From CAZXYS01 sp964645005 (lineage in GTDB: Bacteria > Bacteroidota > Ignavibacteria > Kapaibacteriales > UBA2268), in the NCBI GenBank assembly GCA_964645005.1, contig CAZXYS010000037.1, positions 1-41,434 of the forward strand: a stretch of DNA of 41,434 nucleotides. The letters run 5' to 3'. Shown in pieces: positions 33,544 to 41,416 of this stretch; the stretch's first letter is position 1; each line of letters opens with the position of its first letter. The notes beneath the pieces were generated by a model. That model made no database searches and was not told where the DNA came from. It saw only the letters and a list, made by a program, of their open reading frames with translations. The position numbers and the translations under genes were made by a program.

Positions 33544-34704
33544 ATGCAATTTCAGGATAAACCGACAATAGTCATACCCGCTTATAACAGACCTAACACG
33601 CTGTCAAGGCTGCTGCGATCAGTGGCAAACGCCGACTATGAAGGCTATGACAATGTGCAGTTGATTATAAGCGTCGATAAAAGCGATAACACAGAAACAT
33701 CAAGAATAGCTGAAGAATTCAAATGGAATCACGGCGAGAAATTTGTTTTCCACCACGATCAGCATCTCGGTCTGCGCGGGAATGTTCTTTTCTGCGGCAG
33801 TCTGGCGAAGGAATATGGCTCTGTTATATTGCTGGAAGATGACCTGCTGGCTGCGCCTACATTTTATGATTATGCGGTCAAAGCGAAAAAATTCTTTGGC
33901 AATGATGAGCGCATAGCTGGCATATCTCTCTATGCCTATAATTACAATGAATTTGCGCGGATGTTTTTCTTTCCTATCGATGATGGATTTGATAATTATT
34001 TCATTAAAAATTGCGCTTCCTGGGGACAGCTCTGGACAGATGAACAGTGGACAGATTTTGAAAAGTGGTACCGCGACCACAGCGGCGGAACCTTCTACGC
34101 CGGACCTCACCTGCCCTATGATCTGAACAATTGGACTAATCAGTCATGGAAGAAGTATTTCATAAAATATATGGTAGAAAATGACAAGTATTTCGTCGTT
34201 CCGCGCTTTTCGCAGACGACGAATATGGCTGAACTCGGCGAGCATCACGTGAAAAATGCGGCAATTCGCATTAATTTGCAGGTACCGCTGCAATACGGCA
34301 AAAGGGAATATCGATTCAATTATTTCGATAATTCGAATGTAAAATATGACGTATTCCATGAACTCGATCCCGAATGCCTGAAGAATCTTAATCCAATGTT
34401 CAATGAGTACGATTTCGAGTGCGATATTTACGGTGCAAAGGATATTAGCGCTGTAAATACGCAGTATATTCTCTCGACCCGCCAGTGTGAGAAATCGATA
34501 TATTCTTTCTCGCTGCTGACAATACCCACCGAATTAAATGCAATAATGAATATTAAGGGTAATGATCTTTTCTTCGGCGAAAGAAAATCTTTCGGCAAAA
34601 GAAATATGAATAACTTATTCAGGCATCTTCTTTTGCTGCATAAAGATCTGGGACCGGACCGCTACCTTCCTATGCTTCAGGCATACGAGGGCAGAAAGAA
34701 ATAG
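33544..34704 (+). CDS. GT2-like glycosyltransferase
   Basis: About 386 residues from the ATG at 33544. A longer in-frame start at 33475 would overlap the OGT gene by 58 bp and add an unrelated-looking tail, so the shorter form is preferred. The N-terminus TIVIPAYNRPNTLSRLLRSV (8-27) is the nucleotide-sugar-binding strand of GT-A family 2 enzymes, and LLEDDL (around 95-100) supplies the DXD-like metal site. Acceptor-side features (ASWGQLWTDEQW) resemble GT2 enzymes acting on glycans. It lies 11 bp after the OGT-like gene and is very probably in its operon, perhaps extending the same glycan. The sugar is unknown. Confidence 0.85.
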   Translation: MQFQDKPTIVIPAYNRPNTLSRLLRSVANADYEGYDNVQLIISVDKSDNTETSRIAEEFKWNHGEKFVFHHDQHLGLRGNVLFCGSLAKEYGSVILLEDDLLAAPTFYDYAVKAKKFFGNDERIAGISLYAYNYNEFARMFFFPIDDGFDNYFIKNCASWGQLWTDEQWTDFEKWYRDHSGGTFYAGPHLPYDLNNWTNQSWKKYFIKYMVENDKYFVVPRFSQTTNMAELGEHHVKNAAIRINLQVPLQYGKREYRFNYFDNSNVKYDVFHELDPECLKNLNPMFNEYDFECDIYGAKDISAVNTQYILSTRQCEKSIYSFSLLTIPTELNAIMNIKGNDLFFGERKSFGKRNMNNLFRHLLLLHKDLGPDRYLPMLQAYEGRKK

Positions 34705-34875
34705 TTTAGACCTGGCTAAAATATAATTGATATAAGAAAAAATAAATTTTTTTTATATGATGATGGTGATGCCGATCTTTTCCTTGGAGATAGATATGGA
34801 ACCAGTATCTATTACTATGAAAACAGGACAATTGTAGAAGTTGATGCCGGCGCCGGCGGCGGCGAAGTACAGATA

Positions 34876-35313
34876 ATGTCATTAACCGGCTCCAACGATG
34901 ACGTCCAAGATGTGACATCAGGCGGTGCTCCGGCGGGTGATGCTTCATTCCAATTTCCATTTGGTACTTTGGACTTCACTGTTATGTGTCCAAACGGAGG
35001 CGAAGTTACTGTTAGAGTTACTTTTCCGGGAGCTAATTTTGACGAAGGCACTTGGGTTCTCAGAAAGCAGCGAGCCGACAACGGACAATGGGCTGAATAT
35101 CCGGATGCTGTATTTTCCGGCGATCATGTGGATATAACATTGACCGAAGGAGATCCAATGTGGGATGATGTAGCTGAGGATGGTCAGATCACTGACCCGA
35201 TGGGACCGGCAACGCCGTGTGTACCAGCCATACCCGAATGGGCGGCAATAGCTGCAATTTCGCTGTTGGCAGGTCTTGGCGGATGGTTTATACTAAGACG
35301 ACGATTTACTTAA
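34876..35313 (+). CDS. C-terminal fragment of a surface protein: choice-of-anchor U domain and CTERM anchor
   Basis: 145 residues from ATG 34876, but the same frame stays open back to a stop at 34717-34719 without any upstream ATG or GTG. That upstream stretch reads DDGDADLFLGDRYGTSIYYY and ENRTIVEVDAG, an FG-GAP/VCBS-type calcium loop, so the gene has almost certainly lost its 5' part. The visible region FPFGTLDFTVMCPNGGEVTV ... VDITLTEGDPMWDDVAEDG matches the choice-of-anchor U domain. The end, CVPAIPEWAAIAAISLLAGL then GGWFILRRRFT, is an IPTL/PEP-CTERM-type tripartite anchor (short motif, hydrophobic helix, basic tail), which is sorted by exosortases rather than T9SS. Probably a transferred or decayed remnant; function unknown. 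Confidence 0.7.
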   Translation: MSLTGSNDDVQDVTSGGAPAGDASFQFPFGTLDFTVMCPNGGEVTVRVTFPGANFDEGTWVLRKQRADNGQWAEYPDAVFSGDHVDITLTEGDPMWDDVAEDGQITDPMGPATPCVPAIPEWAAIAAISLLAGLGGWFILRRRFT

Positions 35314-35335
35314 TTTTAATAAATCAAGGATTATT

Positions 35336-35370
35336 ATCCCTGCTGATCAATATTTCGGCAGGGATTTTTT
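35336..35370. terminator. Intrinsic terminator between convergent genes
   Basis: ATCCCTGC (35336-35343) pairs with GCAGGGAT (35358-35365), followed by a T run on the plus strand. It overlaps the stop codon of the convergent lipoprotein gene. Confidence 0.8.
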
Positions 35371-37105
35371 ATCCCGGATTCAAACTGATTTTAACCGATA
35401 CTCTTCTTTTTAATTCGTTGGGTTTGGCGGCGTTATCGTCGATGCCGACGCCTATGATTTTCCACCTGATGTGGTCTTTGAAGCGCTGGTAGTCGGCTTT
35501 GTTTCGCAATAAATTTTGGAAATGTATCGCCGTAAAGTAAGCCCGCAGTCGAGATAAAAGCAGGTTGTCGACTTTTGCACCGCGTTCGACATGGAAGTCA
35601 AGCAGTTCGTTGTCGATGGCGGGTCCGTCATATTTTGCATTATCATAAATTTTTCTGGGGTCGGCGAAGCCTTTGGTGGTGATGTACAATTGTTCGTCGC
35701 GCCGGAGGCAGCTTTCTTCCATTGCTCGAAGCTTTTTGAGGATGAATTCCACTGCCTCGTTCATTGCGGAGTCCACGATCATAGCGTACATGCCGTATTT
35801 TGACTCAGGCTCCCCAATGTAACGGGTGGTATCGTCGCTGCCTATGGTTCCCTGCTCAAATCTTGCGCGGAGATTACGCAGGTTTTCGGTAGTATTGGGT
35901 AAATAATATCCGCTGACAAAAAAAGGTATGTTGTACTGTTCGAAGGTGTATTCCCTGTCAATGCGCGGCAGTTCGAAGCTTACTTTTATCAGGACGGAAC
36001 TGCTGTCCGAGCAGGGAGATTCTATGACTTTTTCAACGCTGTGGTCTTTCAGGCAGTCGTTTTCGTAGCGGACGATATATTTTTTCTCGGGAAGAGCATT
36101 GAAACTGAATTTGCCGGTTTCGTCAATTTCGGTCTTTTCGACTACCTTTTCATCGACTTCCATGAGTGCGACCTGTCCTTCAACAGGCAGACCCGACGCG
36201 CCGGAAAGAACCTCGCCCCGTACCATCACCGGTCCGCAGATTTCGAATGAGTAAATGTCAAACCCGCCGCAGCCGCCGGGGCGGTTGGAAGCGAGATATA
36301 TCTTGTTTCCCATGACATAGGGGGTTTTTTCGTCGAAGTCGGAATTAATAGGGAAGGACATTTTTTGCGGTGTTGCCCAGTTATTCGCTGACAGCTTCTT
36401 TGCTCTGAAGATGTTTAAGTTGCCGCCGGTACGGTCCGAGGCGAAATAGAGGTCGCCTTTTTCGGAGGTGAATGGAGTGATCTCGGTTCCGGCGCTGTTG
36501 ATTTTGTCGTTCAATTTTTCAGGGGAAGTCCAGGAATTATCGGGGTTTTTATAGCTTATAAAGAGATCGCTTTTGCCTGTGTTTTCATTTTTCAAAGAAA
36601 ATACGAGAAAAGAGCTGTCCGGTGAGATTGCGGGATGTTTGGCTGTACCCTGTTCATTCGGTTCGGGAAGAAATGAAACGGGTTCATTCCAGGCAGCGCC
36701 GGTTTTAGATACTTTAAGAATGTTTTCTATGCCGGAATTATTATTTTTTGAGAAATATATCTCATTGATTTTATTATTGCTTATTAAAAATGAGAAATGG
36801 CTGCTATTGTCAATTTTATTGAATGGCGGATCGGTTTCCTGCTGTGCGGGGGTGAAGAGCCCATCTTGAATTTTCGAGTAATACATTGAAAAAGAAGCAT
36901 TTTCGGCTTTGTTTGACAGAAAGATAAGATTATCGTTAAATATGAAGGGATTGATCTCATCGGCGGCGGTGTTTATCTTGTTGCCGGCATTTCCGTATTC
37001 CACTTCCGGCGGGCAATCGGGTTTCTTTTTCGGCTGTTCCGTTGCGCAGGAAATTGCGGTAATTATGATGATTATTAATGCAAGTCCTTTTGTCGCTGCT
37101 TTCAT
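35369..37105 (-). CDS. PorE-like lipoprotein: PD40 propeller, CRD and OmpA-like C-terminus
   Basis: 578 residues. The lipobox ITAISC (15-20) gives a lipidated Cys20. Residues about 40-295 form PD40/WD40-like propeller blades (HPAISPDSSFLVFSLKN, LYFASDRTGGNLNIFRAKKL, IYLASNRPGGCGGFDIYS). Residues 297-360 are a carboxypeptidase-regulatory-like/CNA-B domain (VRGEVLSGASGLPVEGQVAL). The C-terminal 200 residues (FFVSGYYLPNTTENLRNLRA ... RRVSVKISLNPG) look like a diverged OmpA-like peptidoglycan-binding region. The propeller-CRD-OmpA order recalls PorE, the T9SS component linking the machine to peptidoglycan, though an N-terminal TPR is absent. T9SS cargo in the window supports relevance; assignment is by architecture only. 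Confidence 0.8.
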   Translation of the reverse strand: MKAATKGLALIIIIITAISCATEQPKKKPDCPPEVEYGNAGNKINTAADEINPFIFNDNLIFLSNKAENASFSMYYSKIQDGLFTPAQQETDPPFNKIDNSSHFSFLISNNKINEIYFSKNNNSGIENILKVSKTGAAWNEPVSFLPEPNEQGTAKHPAISPDSSFLVFSLKNENTGKSDLFISYKNPDNSWTSPEKLNDKINSAGTEITPFTSEKGDLYFASDRTGGNLNIFRAKKLSANNWATPQKMSFPINSDFDEKTPYVMGNKIYLASNRPGGCGGFDIYSFEICGPVMVRGEVLSGASGLPVEGQVALMEVDEKVVEKTEIDETGKFSFNALPEKKYIVRYENDCLKDHSVEKVIESPCSDSSSVLIKVSFELPRIDREYTFEQYNIPFFVSGYYLPNTTENLRNLRARFEQGTIGSDDTTRYIGEPESKYGMYAMIVDSAMNEAVEFILKKLRAMEESCLRRDEQLYITTKGFADPRKIYDNAKYDGPAIDNELLDFHVERGAKVDNLLLSRLRAYFTAIHFQNLLRNKADYQRFKDHIRWKIIGVGIDDNAAKPNELKRRVSVKISLNPG

Positions 37106-37194
37106 TATTCTTCCTGATAATGATATTTAAAGTTATAAAATTAATGAATTTTATTTATATTTAACAATTTCAATCATTTTGCGTGCCAAATGTA

Positions 37195-37275
37195 ATGCCT
37201 GGCAATGCGAGCGCAGCGAAGCAATCCCCGGGCATGAGATTAATTCGTCACCGTGTTCCTCGCAATGACACTAAC
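37195..37275. repeat. Dispersed GCAATGAC-family repeat upstream of alr
   Basis: GGCAATGCGAGCGCAGCGAA at the left and TCGCAATGACACTAACG at the right are near inverse copies. It is related to 17347-17455 and 20150-20184. It occupies most of the 291-bp gap between the divergent lipoprotein gene and alr. Confidence 0.7.
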
Positions 37276-37312
37276 GACTGAAATAAATGCGATTAAAGTT
37301 CGTGAAATTCCA

Positions 37313-37320
37313 TAACTTTG
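37313..37320 (+). promoter_or_regulatory. Possible -7 element for alr
   Basis: TAACTTTG fits TAnnTTTG and is followed by GTAAA, as in the glnA upstream region (14495-14502). No clear TTTG lies 19-21 nt before it. Transcription would start near 37327, about 70 nt before the alr ATG. Confidence 0.3.
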
Positions 37321-37396
37321 TAAAATTATGAAACACATTATTCAAGGAACAACGATTACCGGTAAAATTATCGGCTCAAAGAGAAAGAACTGAAAT

Positions 37397-38515
37397 ATGC
37401 GATCGACACAGGCTCTGATAAATAAATCCAATTTAAAACATAATCTTCAAATTGTAAAAAAGCTGGCGCCCAATGCCGAGATCATGGCTATCGTCAAAGC
37501 TAACGGCTATGGTCACGGAATTGTAAACGCCGCAAAAATACTGGAAGAAGCAGGCGTTAATTATTTCGGTGCAGCATTTCCCGAGGAGGCGGTGAAGCTC
37601 CGTGATGCCGGAATTAAAAGCAATATCGTTGTTCTGGTGCCATCAAATTTTGATGATACCAGCGTTTATGCTGAATATGATCTTGAAACGGTGATAAGCG
37701 ATATTGATATTATGCGCGCTATTTCCGAAGCAAGCGCTAAAGCCGATAAAGTCACTAATTTGCATCTGTTTATTGATACGGGAATGAACAGGGACGGCTT
37801 GCAGCCTGAAGCCGCAAAGCCGCTGCTCGAGGAAAGCAGGAAGCTGTCCAATGTGCAGGTGACCTCAGCCTGTATGCACTTCGCTACAGCCGATGATGAG
37901 AATTCGGAACTGGCGCGGCGGCAATTGGCGGCATTCAAGAATACTGTAAATAATTTGATGAATTCGGGTTATAATTTCCGCTATCTTCATGCGTGTAACA
38001 GCGCCGGGCTGACCAATTATCCCGATGCGCAGTTCAATATGGTGCGCCCGGGGATTTTCCTTTATGGCTATAAATCGTCAGGTAAGATCAATGGGGATTT
38101 AGGTCTAAAGCCGGTGATGAAGCTGAAATCGAATGTGCTGCATGTGAAACATCTCGGAAAGGGTGATACGACTGGCTACGGCGAAAAATTTATAGCGGAT
38201 AGGGCGATGAATATAGCTGTGATTCCAATAGGTTACGGTGACGGTTTAAACTATTTGCTGACGAATCAGGGCGAATGCCTTATCAGGGGGAAGAGATACA
38301 GGATAGTCGGCTCGGTATGCATGGACCAGACAATGGTGGATATCGGCTATGACGACGTAAAGCCCGGCGACGAGGTTGTTTTCATCGGCGAGCAGGCTGA
38401 TGACAGGATAGTAGTCGAAGAGATTCAGGAGAAAACCGGCTCTATTCCTTACGAAGTGCTGTCGATGATAACGGAAAGGGTGCCTAGGCTGAACGTAGAG
38501 GATGTGGATAACTAA
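37397..38515 (+). CDS. alr: Alanine racemase
   Basis: 372 residues, the usual length for the family. It interconverts L- and D-alanine with pyridoxal phosphate, supplying D-alanine for peptidoglycan. AIVKANGYGHG (31-41) holds the PLP-binding Lys34; TTGYGEKF (258-265) holds the second catalytic base Tyr261; GSVCMDQTMVDI (305-316) is the dimer-interface active-site loop; and PIGYGDGL (277-284) is the PLP phosphate region. The C-terminal sequence YEVLSMITERVPR is typical. It is followed 105 bp later by scpA on the same strand; a shared transcript is possible but not shown. Confidence 0.96.
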   Translation: MRSTQALINKSNLKHNLQIVKKLAPNAEIMAIVKANGYGHGIVNAAKILEEAGVNYFGAAFPEEAVKLRDAGIKSNIVVLVPSNFDDTSVYAEYDLETVISDIDIMRAISEASAKADKVTNLHLFIDTGMNRDGLQPEAAKPLLEESRKLSNVQVTSACMHFATADDENSELARRQLAAFKNTVNNLMNSGYNFRYLHACNSAGLTNYPDAQFNMVRPGIFLYGYKSSGKINGDLGLKPVMKLKSNVLHVKHLGKGDTTGYGEKFIADRAMNIAVIPIGYGDGLNYLLTNQGECLIRGKRYRIVGSVCMDQTMVDIGYDDVKPGDEVVFIGEQADDRIVVEEIQEKTGSIPYEVLSMITERVPRLNVEDVDN

Positions 38516-38620
38516 ATTTGACAGATAAATAATATATGATTATTTTGCTGAATGAATAAAAATAAATTTAAAAAAGTTACTGATTTTTAATAAAAGTCGA
38601 GTTATTACGACTATTAAAGC

Positions 38621-39340
38621 ATGTATAAGATAAGCTTACCCAATTTCGAAGGTCCGTTCGATCTTCTGCTTTACTTTATTAAGCGGGACGAGATAAATAT
38701 CTACGACATACCGATTGTGAAAATAACCGAGGAATTCCTTAAATATATCAGACTTATGCAGATGTTCGATCTCGAGTTGGCAGGGGAATTTCTGGTGATG
38801 GCGTCAACATTGATGTATATAAAAGCTCAGATGCTGCTGCCAAAGCCGAAATTCGATAATGATGAGGAAATCGAAGATCCGAGAACACAGCTTGTGCAAA
38901 GGCTTCTGGAGTACAAGCAGTTCAAGGAAGCTGCTAAAGAACTCGGCGAAAAGAAAGAAGATCAGAAATATACGTACTACCGGCAGATATTCGAGCAGGA
39001 GCAGAAGCTGGCTAAAGAACACGGCTATTATACGAATACTTCGGTGTTCGATCTGCTGCGTGCTTTCAAAAATGTGATGGACAGGAAGGATCTTGAGCCT
39101 GCGTCGCATGTAGTTGAAGTTTCGACGGTTACTATCGATGAGATGAAGTCGAATATTATGAAACGGCTCAATAACAAAGGCGTGGCAGGTTTTTTCGAAT
39201 TGACGGAAAATTCGAATAAGAAAGAAATTATAGCTGCGTTTCTGGCAATACTCGAGCTGCTTAAGCTTCAGATGATATTTATTAAGCAGGAGGAAGTTTT
39301 CGAGGATATTACGATTGCTATGAAACCAAGCTTGAATTGA
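38621..39340 (+). CDS. scpA: Segregation and condensation protein A
   Basis: 239 residues. The kleisin subunit of the SMC-ScpA-ScpB complex, which compacts and segregates the chromosome. The N-terminus YKISLPNFEGPFDLLLYFIK (2-21) and YDIPIVKITEEFLKYI (29-44) are diagnostic of ScpA; LAGEFLVMASTLMYIKAQML follows. The C-terminal winged-helix region begins around 170. The scpB gene lies 196 bp downstream on the same strand, supporting the assignment; smc is not in the window. Confidence 0.95.
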   Translation: MYKISLPNFEGPFDLLLYFIKRDEINIYDIPIVKITEEFLKYIRLMQMFDLELAGEFLVMASTLMYIKAQMLLPKPKFDNDEEIEDPRTQLVQRLLEYKQFKEAAKELGEKKEDQKYTYYRQIFEQEQKLAKEHGYYTNTSVFDLLRAFKNVMDRKDLEPASHVVEVSTVTIDEMKSNIMKRLNNKGVAGFFELTENSNKKEIIAAFLAILELLKLQMIFIKQEEVFEDITIAMKPSLN

Positions 39341-39429
39341 ACGTAGTAAGGAGTAGTGCAAATTGTAACAATTGGCAGGAGAGTAAGGGTTGTAACAACT
39401 CGCAGGATGGGGGTGAAGAATCCACCCCG

Positions 39430-39470
39430 TCACGCTTTCGGCGTGAAACCCCTCAATGAGGGGAATTTTT
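39430..39470 (+). terminator. Double hairpin with T run between scpA and scpB
   Basis: TCACGC-TTTCG-GCGTGA (39430-39446) is followed by CCCCTC-AAT-GAGGGG (39449-39463) and a T run (39466-39470). It would form a terminator on the plus strand, but it also looks like a dispersed repeat. It may reduce read-through from scpA to scpB. The preceding stretch (39355-39395) has imperfect duplications of TTGTAACAA. Confidence 0.6.
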
Positions 39471-39536
39471 AAGTTAGACATAATTTGGCTGCTTTCAAAA
39501 TGAAATGACAGTAACTTTCAAACAAAAATTAATAAT

Positions 39537-40349
39537 ATGATACAGACTCAACCATATTTCCTACAGCTTGAACGAGAGGAACAAAAGGCGATTCTCGAAG
39601 CTCTTATTTTTGCCTCGGAGGAACCGCTTAATAATAAATCCCTGATGAAAATCCTTATTTTTCAAGATGTTAAAACCAATGGAAAAAATTATAACAGCGA
39701 CTATAATCTTGATGAAGATGATGATGAAAAGCCGCAGGGAACAATTGAAAATGAGATTAGAAATAAATATAACATTGGCGATGAATTTTTCCATGAATTA
39801 GTTAATGATATTAATAATGATCTTAGTGAAACAGGGCGCCCATTCGAGATAATTATGATCGGGGGCGGCTGGCAGTACGCCACAAGAAAAGAATACGGTG
39901 AAATCATCAATAAGCTGGACAGCTCTAAACATAAGAGGAAATTGTCCCAGGCGTCGCTGGAGGTCTTGTCAATCGTTGCTTACCGGCAGCCGGTGACCAA
40001 GCCGGAATTAGAGCAGATACGCGGTGTGAATTCGTCGGACGTTATTAATTCATTGATGGATAAAGGGCTTGTGAAAATAGTCGGAAGGCGGAAGACGCTG
40101 GGTAAACCGCTGCTATACGGTACGACGCCGGAATTTTTGAAGGCATTTGGATTGAATAGTCTCGAAGATTTGCCTAAACTAAGAGAATTTGATGAGTTGG
40201 GTGATCCGCATATACGTTCGGAAGAGTTGAATTTGAAGATATCTCTCGATGAAAACCAAAAAGAAAAGCTGGATGAATTGAATGAAAGTGAGTTCCTATC
40301 CGTCAATTATGACGAAAGTGACGAAAGCGATGAAAATCAAGACAATTAA
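39537..40349 (+). CDS. scpB: Segregation and condensation protein B
   Basis: 270 residues. Two winged-helix domains: ILEALIFASEEPLNNKSLMK (19-38) in the first; SQASLEVLSIVAYRQPVTKP and ELEQIRGVNSSDVINSLMDK in the second, which is the most diagnostic part, followed by VGRRKTLGKPLLYGTTPEFL. It is longer than typical ScpB (about 200) because of an acidic insert (NLDEDDDEKPQG, about 60-71) in the first domain and a very acidic tail (NYDESDESDENQDN). ScpB dimers bind the ScpA kleisin in the SMC complex. Confidence 0.94.
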   Translation: MIQTQPYFLQLEREEQKAILEALIFASEEPLNNKSLMKILIFQDVKTNGKNYNSDYNLDEDDDEKPQGTIENEIRNKYNIGDEFFHELVNDINNDLSETGRPFEIIMIGGGWQYATRKEYGEIINKLDSSKHKRKLSQASLEVLSIVAYRQPVTKPELEQIRGVNSSDVINSLMDKGLVKIVGRRKTLGKPLLYGTTPEFLKAFGLNSLEDLPKLREFDELGDPHIRSEELNLKISLDENQKEKLDELNESEFLSVNYDESDESDENQDN

Positions 40350-40448
40350 AAATATTCCTTGTTAGCAATATAGGAAAAATCTTTTCGTCACAATTAGTGA
40401 AATCGTTAAAAAACGGAGATTTCGCAATAAAATCAATCAAGGAGAATT

Positions 40449-40814
40449 ATGACACCAGAACATTTGACAAAAGAGACATTTTTGCAGAAGGTATTTAACT
40501 TCGAACAGAATAAAGAATGGAAATTCGAAGGCGATAAGCCCTGTATAATCGATTTTTATGCTGATTGGTGCGGACCATGTAAGATGGTAGCACCTGTTAT
40601 GGAAGAATTGGCTGAAGAACTGGACGGACAGGTCGATTTCTACAAGATCGACACCGAGCAGGAAAGAGAATTAGCAGGCGCATTCGGAATTCAGAGTATC
40701 CCGTCGATTCTGTTCTGCCCTGTAAATGACAATCCTCGCATGGCTGTCGGAGCGCTGCCAAAAGAAGGTTTGGAACAGGCCATCAGTGATGTTTTCGGAA
40801 TTGAAAATAATTGA
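40449..40814 (+). CDS. trxA: Thioredoxin
   Basis: 121 residues, cytoplasmic (no signal peptide). IIDFYADWCGPCKMVAPV (33-50) contains the redox CGPC (41-44). The cis-proline loop is GIQSIPSILF (80-89, Pro85), and the internal aspartate under the active site is in IIDFY (Asp35). A third cysteine (Cys90) lies just after the cis-Pro loop. It is a little longer than classical thioredoxin, with an extended N-terminus. A good AAGGAGAA site precedes the ATG. It is followed by two small Cys-containing genes, DUF6132 and DUF1858, which together form a probable redox cluster. Confidence 0.95.
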   Translation: MTPEHLTKETFLQKVFNFEQNKEWKFEGDKPCIIDFYADWCGPCKMVAPVMEELAEELDGQVDFYKIDTEQERELAGAFGIQSIPSILFCPVNDNPRMAVGALPKEGLEQAISDVFGIENN

Positions 40815-40837
40815 TATTTTTTCAAGTAAATCTACAA

Positions 40838-40889
40838 CTCAACCACAGGGTTAACCCTGTGGTTGAGAGAAAAAACGCTGTGGTTGAGG
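40838..40889 (+). promoter_or_regulatory. Two-state leader hairpin before the DUF6132 gene
   Basis: 40838-40867 is a perfect 30-bp palindrome. Its left arm contains CTCAACCACAG (40838-40848), which pairs with CTGTGGTTGAG at 40857-40867. A second identical copy of CTGTGGTTGAG is at 40878-40888, and its last bases form part of the GAGG (40886-40889) that serves as ribosome-binding site for the gene starting at 40900. The left arm can pair with only one copy at a time, so pairing with the second would hide the ribosome-binding site. There is no T run after the first stem. It may alternatively be a mobile repeat. Confidence 0.5.
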
Positions 40890-40899
40890 AAAAAATAGA

Positions 40900-41130
40900 A
40901 TGAAAGCAATATACAAAATATTGATCGGCGCTGCGGCAGGAGGACTGCTCGGTTATGCTTACTATTATTTCATTGGGTGTAACAGCGGCTCATGCCCGTT
41001 GACATCCACTTGGTACGTAACTACCCTCTATGGCGCAGCAGCAGGTATATTTTTAGGGATACCTTCGAAGAAGATGACCCGAAACGGAGGCGAAAATGGA
41101 AGAGCAGATAACAAGGAGTATGACAATTGA
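40900..41130 (+). CDS. DUF6132-type small membrane protein
   Basis: 76 residues with two membrane helices (about 5-24 and 38-54) separated by a short loop GCNSGSCPLTST containing Cys27 and Cys32. The sequence CNSGSCPLTSTWYVTTLYGA is characteristic of the DUF6132 family of uncharacterised inner-membrane proteins found near rhodanese, thioredoxin and sulfur-related genes. A role in thiol or sulfur transfer at the membrane is inferred from neighbours. The C-terminal 12 codons overlap the start of the following gene by 35 bp. GAGG at 40886-40889 is the ribosome-binding site, inside the leader hairpin. Confidence 0.75.
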   Translation: MKAIYKILIGAAAGGLLGYAYYYFIGCNSGSCPLTSTWYVTTLYGAAAGIFLGIPSKKMTRNGGENGRADNKEYDN

Positions 41131-41305
41131 AGAAATAATCGAGAAGAACCCCGACGCCGTGACTTACCTTATGGATAACGGCATAAGGTGCATGGTCTGC
41201 GGCGAGCCGATCTGGGGAACGCTCGAATCGGCGGCAAAGGAAAAGGGCTTCTCGGATGAAGATATTGAAAGGTTTGAGAGAGAGTTGAATGAGCTGAAGA
41301 ATTGA
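41096..41305 (+). CDS. DUF1858 domain protein
   Basis: 69 residues. TIEEIIEKNPDAVTYLMDNG (10-29) and IRCMVCGEPIWGTLESAAKE (30-49) match DUF1858, a small helical domain with a CxxC pair (Cys32, Cys35). The family occurs alone or fused to hybrid-cluster or sulfur proteins, and a metal- or thiol-related role is assumed. The start at 41096 is chosen because GGAGG (about 41086-41090) lies five bases upstream; a later ATG at 41120 has AAGGAG too close. The gene overlaps the upstream gene by 35 bp, so the two are probably co-translated. Confidence 0.82.
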   Translation: MEEQITRSMTIEEIIEKNPDAVTYLMDNGIRCMVCGEPIWGTLESAAKEKGFSDEDIERFERELNELKN

Positions 41306-41328
41306 TTTTTCATAAGGCGCCTCACTAT

Positions 41329-41362
41329 AAAAGCCTGTCCTTTAGGGGGGCAGGCTTTTTTT
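41329..41362 (+). terminator. Terminator of the thioredoxin cluster
   Basis: AAAAGCCTG (41329-41337) pairs with CAGGCTTTT (41351-41359), and the right arm continues as a T run to 41362. It lies 24 bp after the DUF1858 stop and presumably ends the trxA-DUF6132-DUF1858 transcript. Confidence 0.88.
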
Positions 41363-41416
41363 AATATTTTTAACCTAAATTTTGCATTAGAAAAGTTGAT
41401 TCTGCTAGTAAGTATT

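Noticed and set aside
34706..34960. His-rich minus-strand open frame
   Set aside because: It is produced by a repeated ATGATG stretch on the opposite strand and overlaps the truncated surface-protein frame; there is no ribosome-binding site.
37328..37393. 21-codon open frame ending four bases before alr, considered as a leader peptide
   Set aside because: No ribosome-binding site, no attenuator-like hairpin after it and no run of regulatory codons.
38804..39481. 225-codon minus-strand open frame
   Set aside because: It is antisense to scpA and its translation has no domain or start signal.
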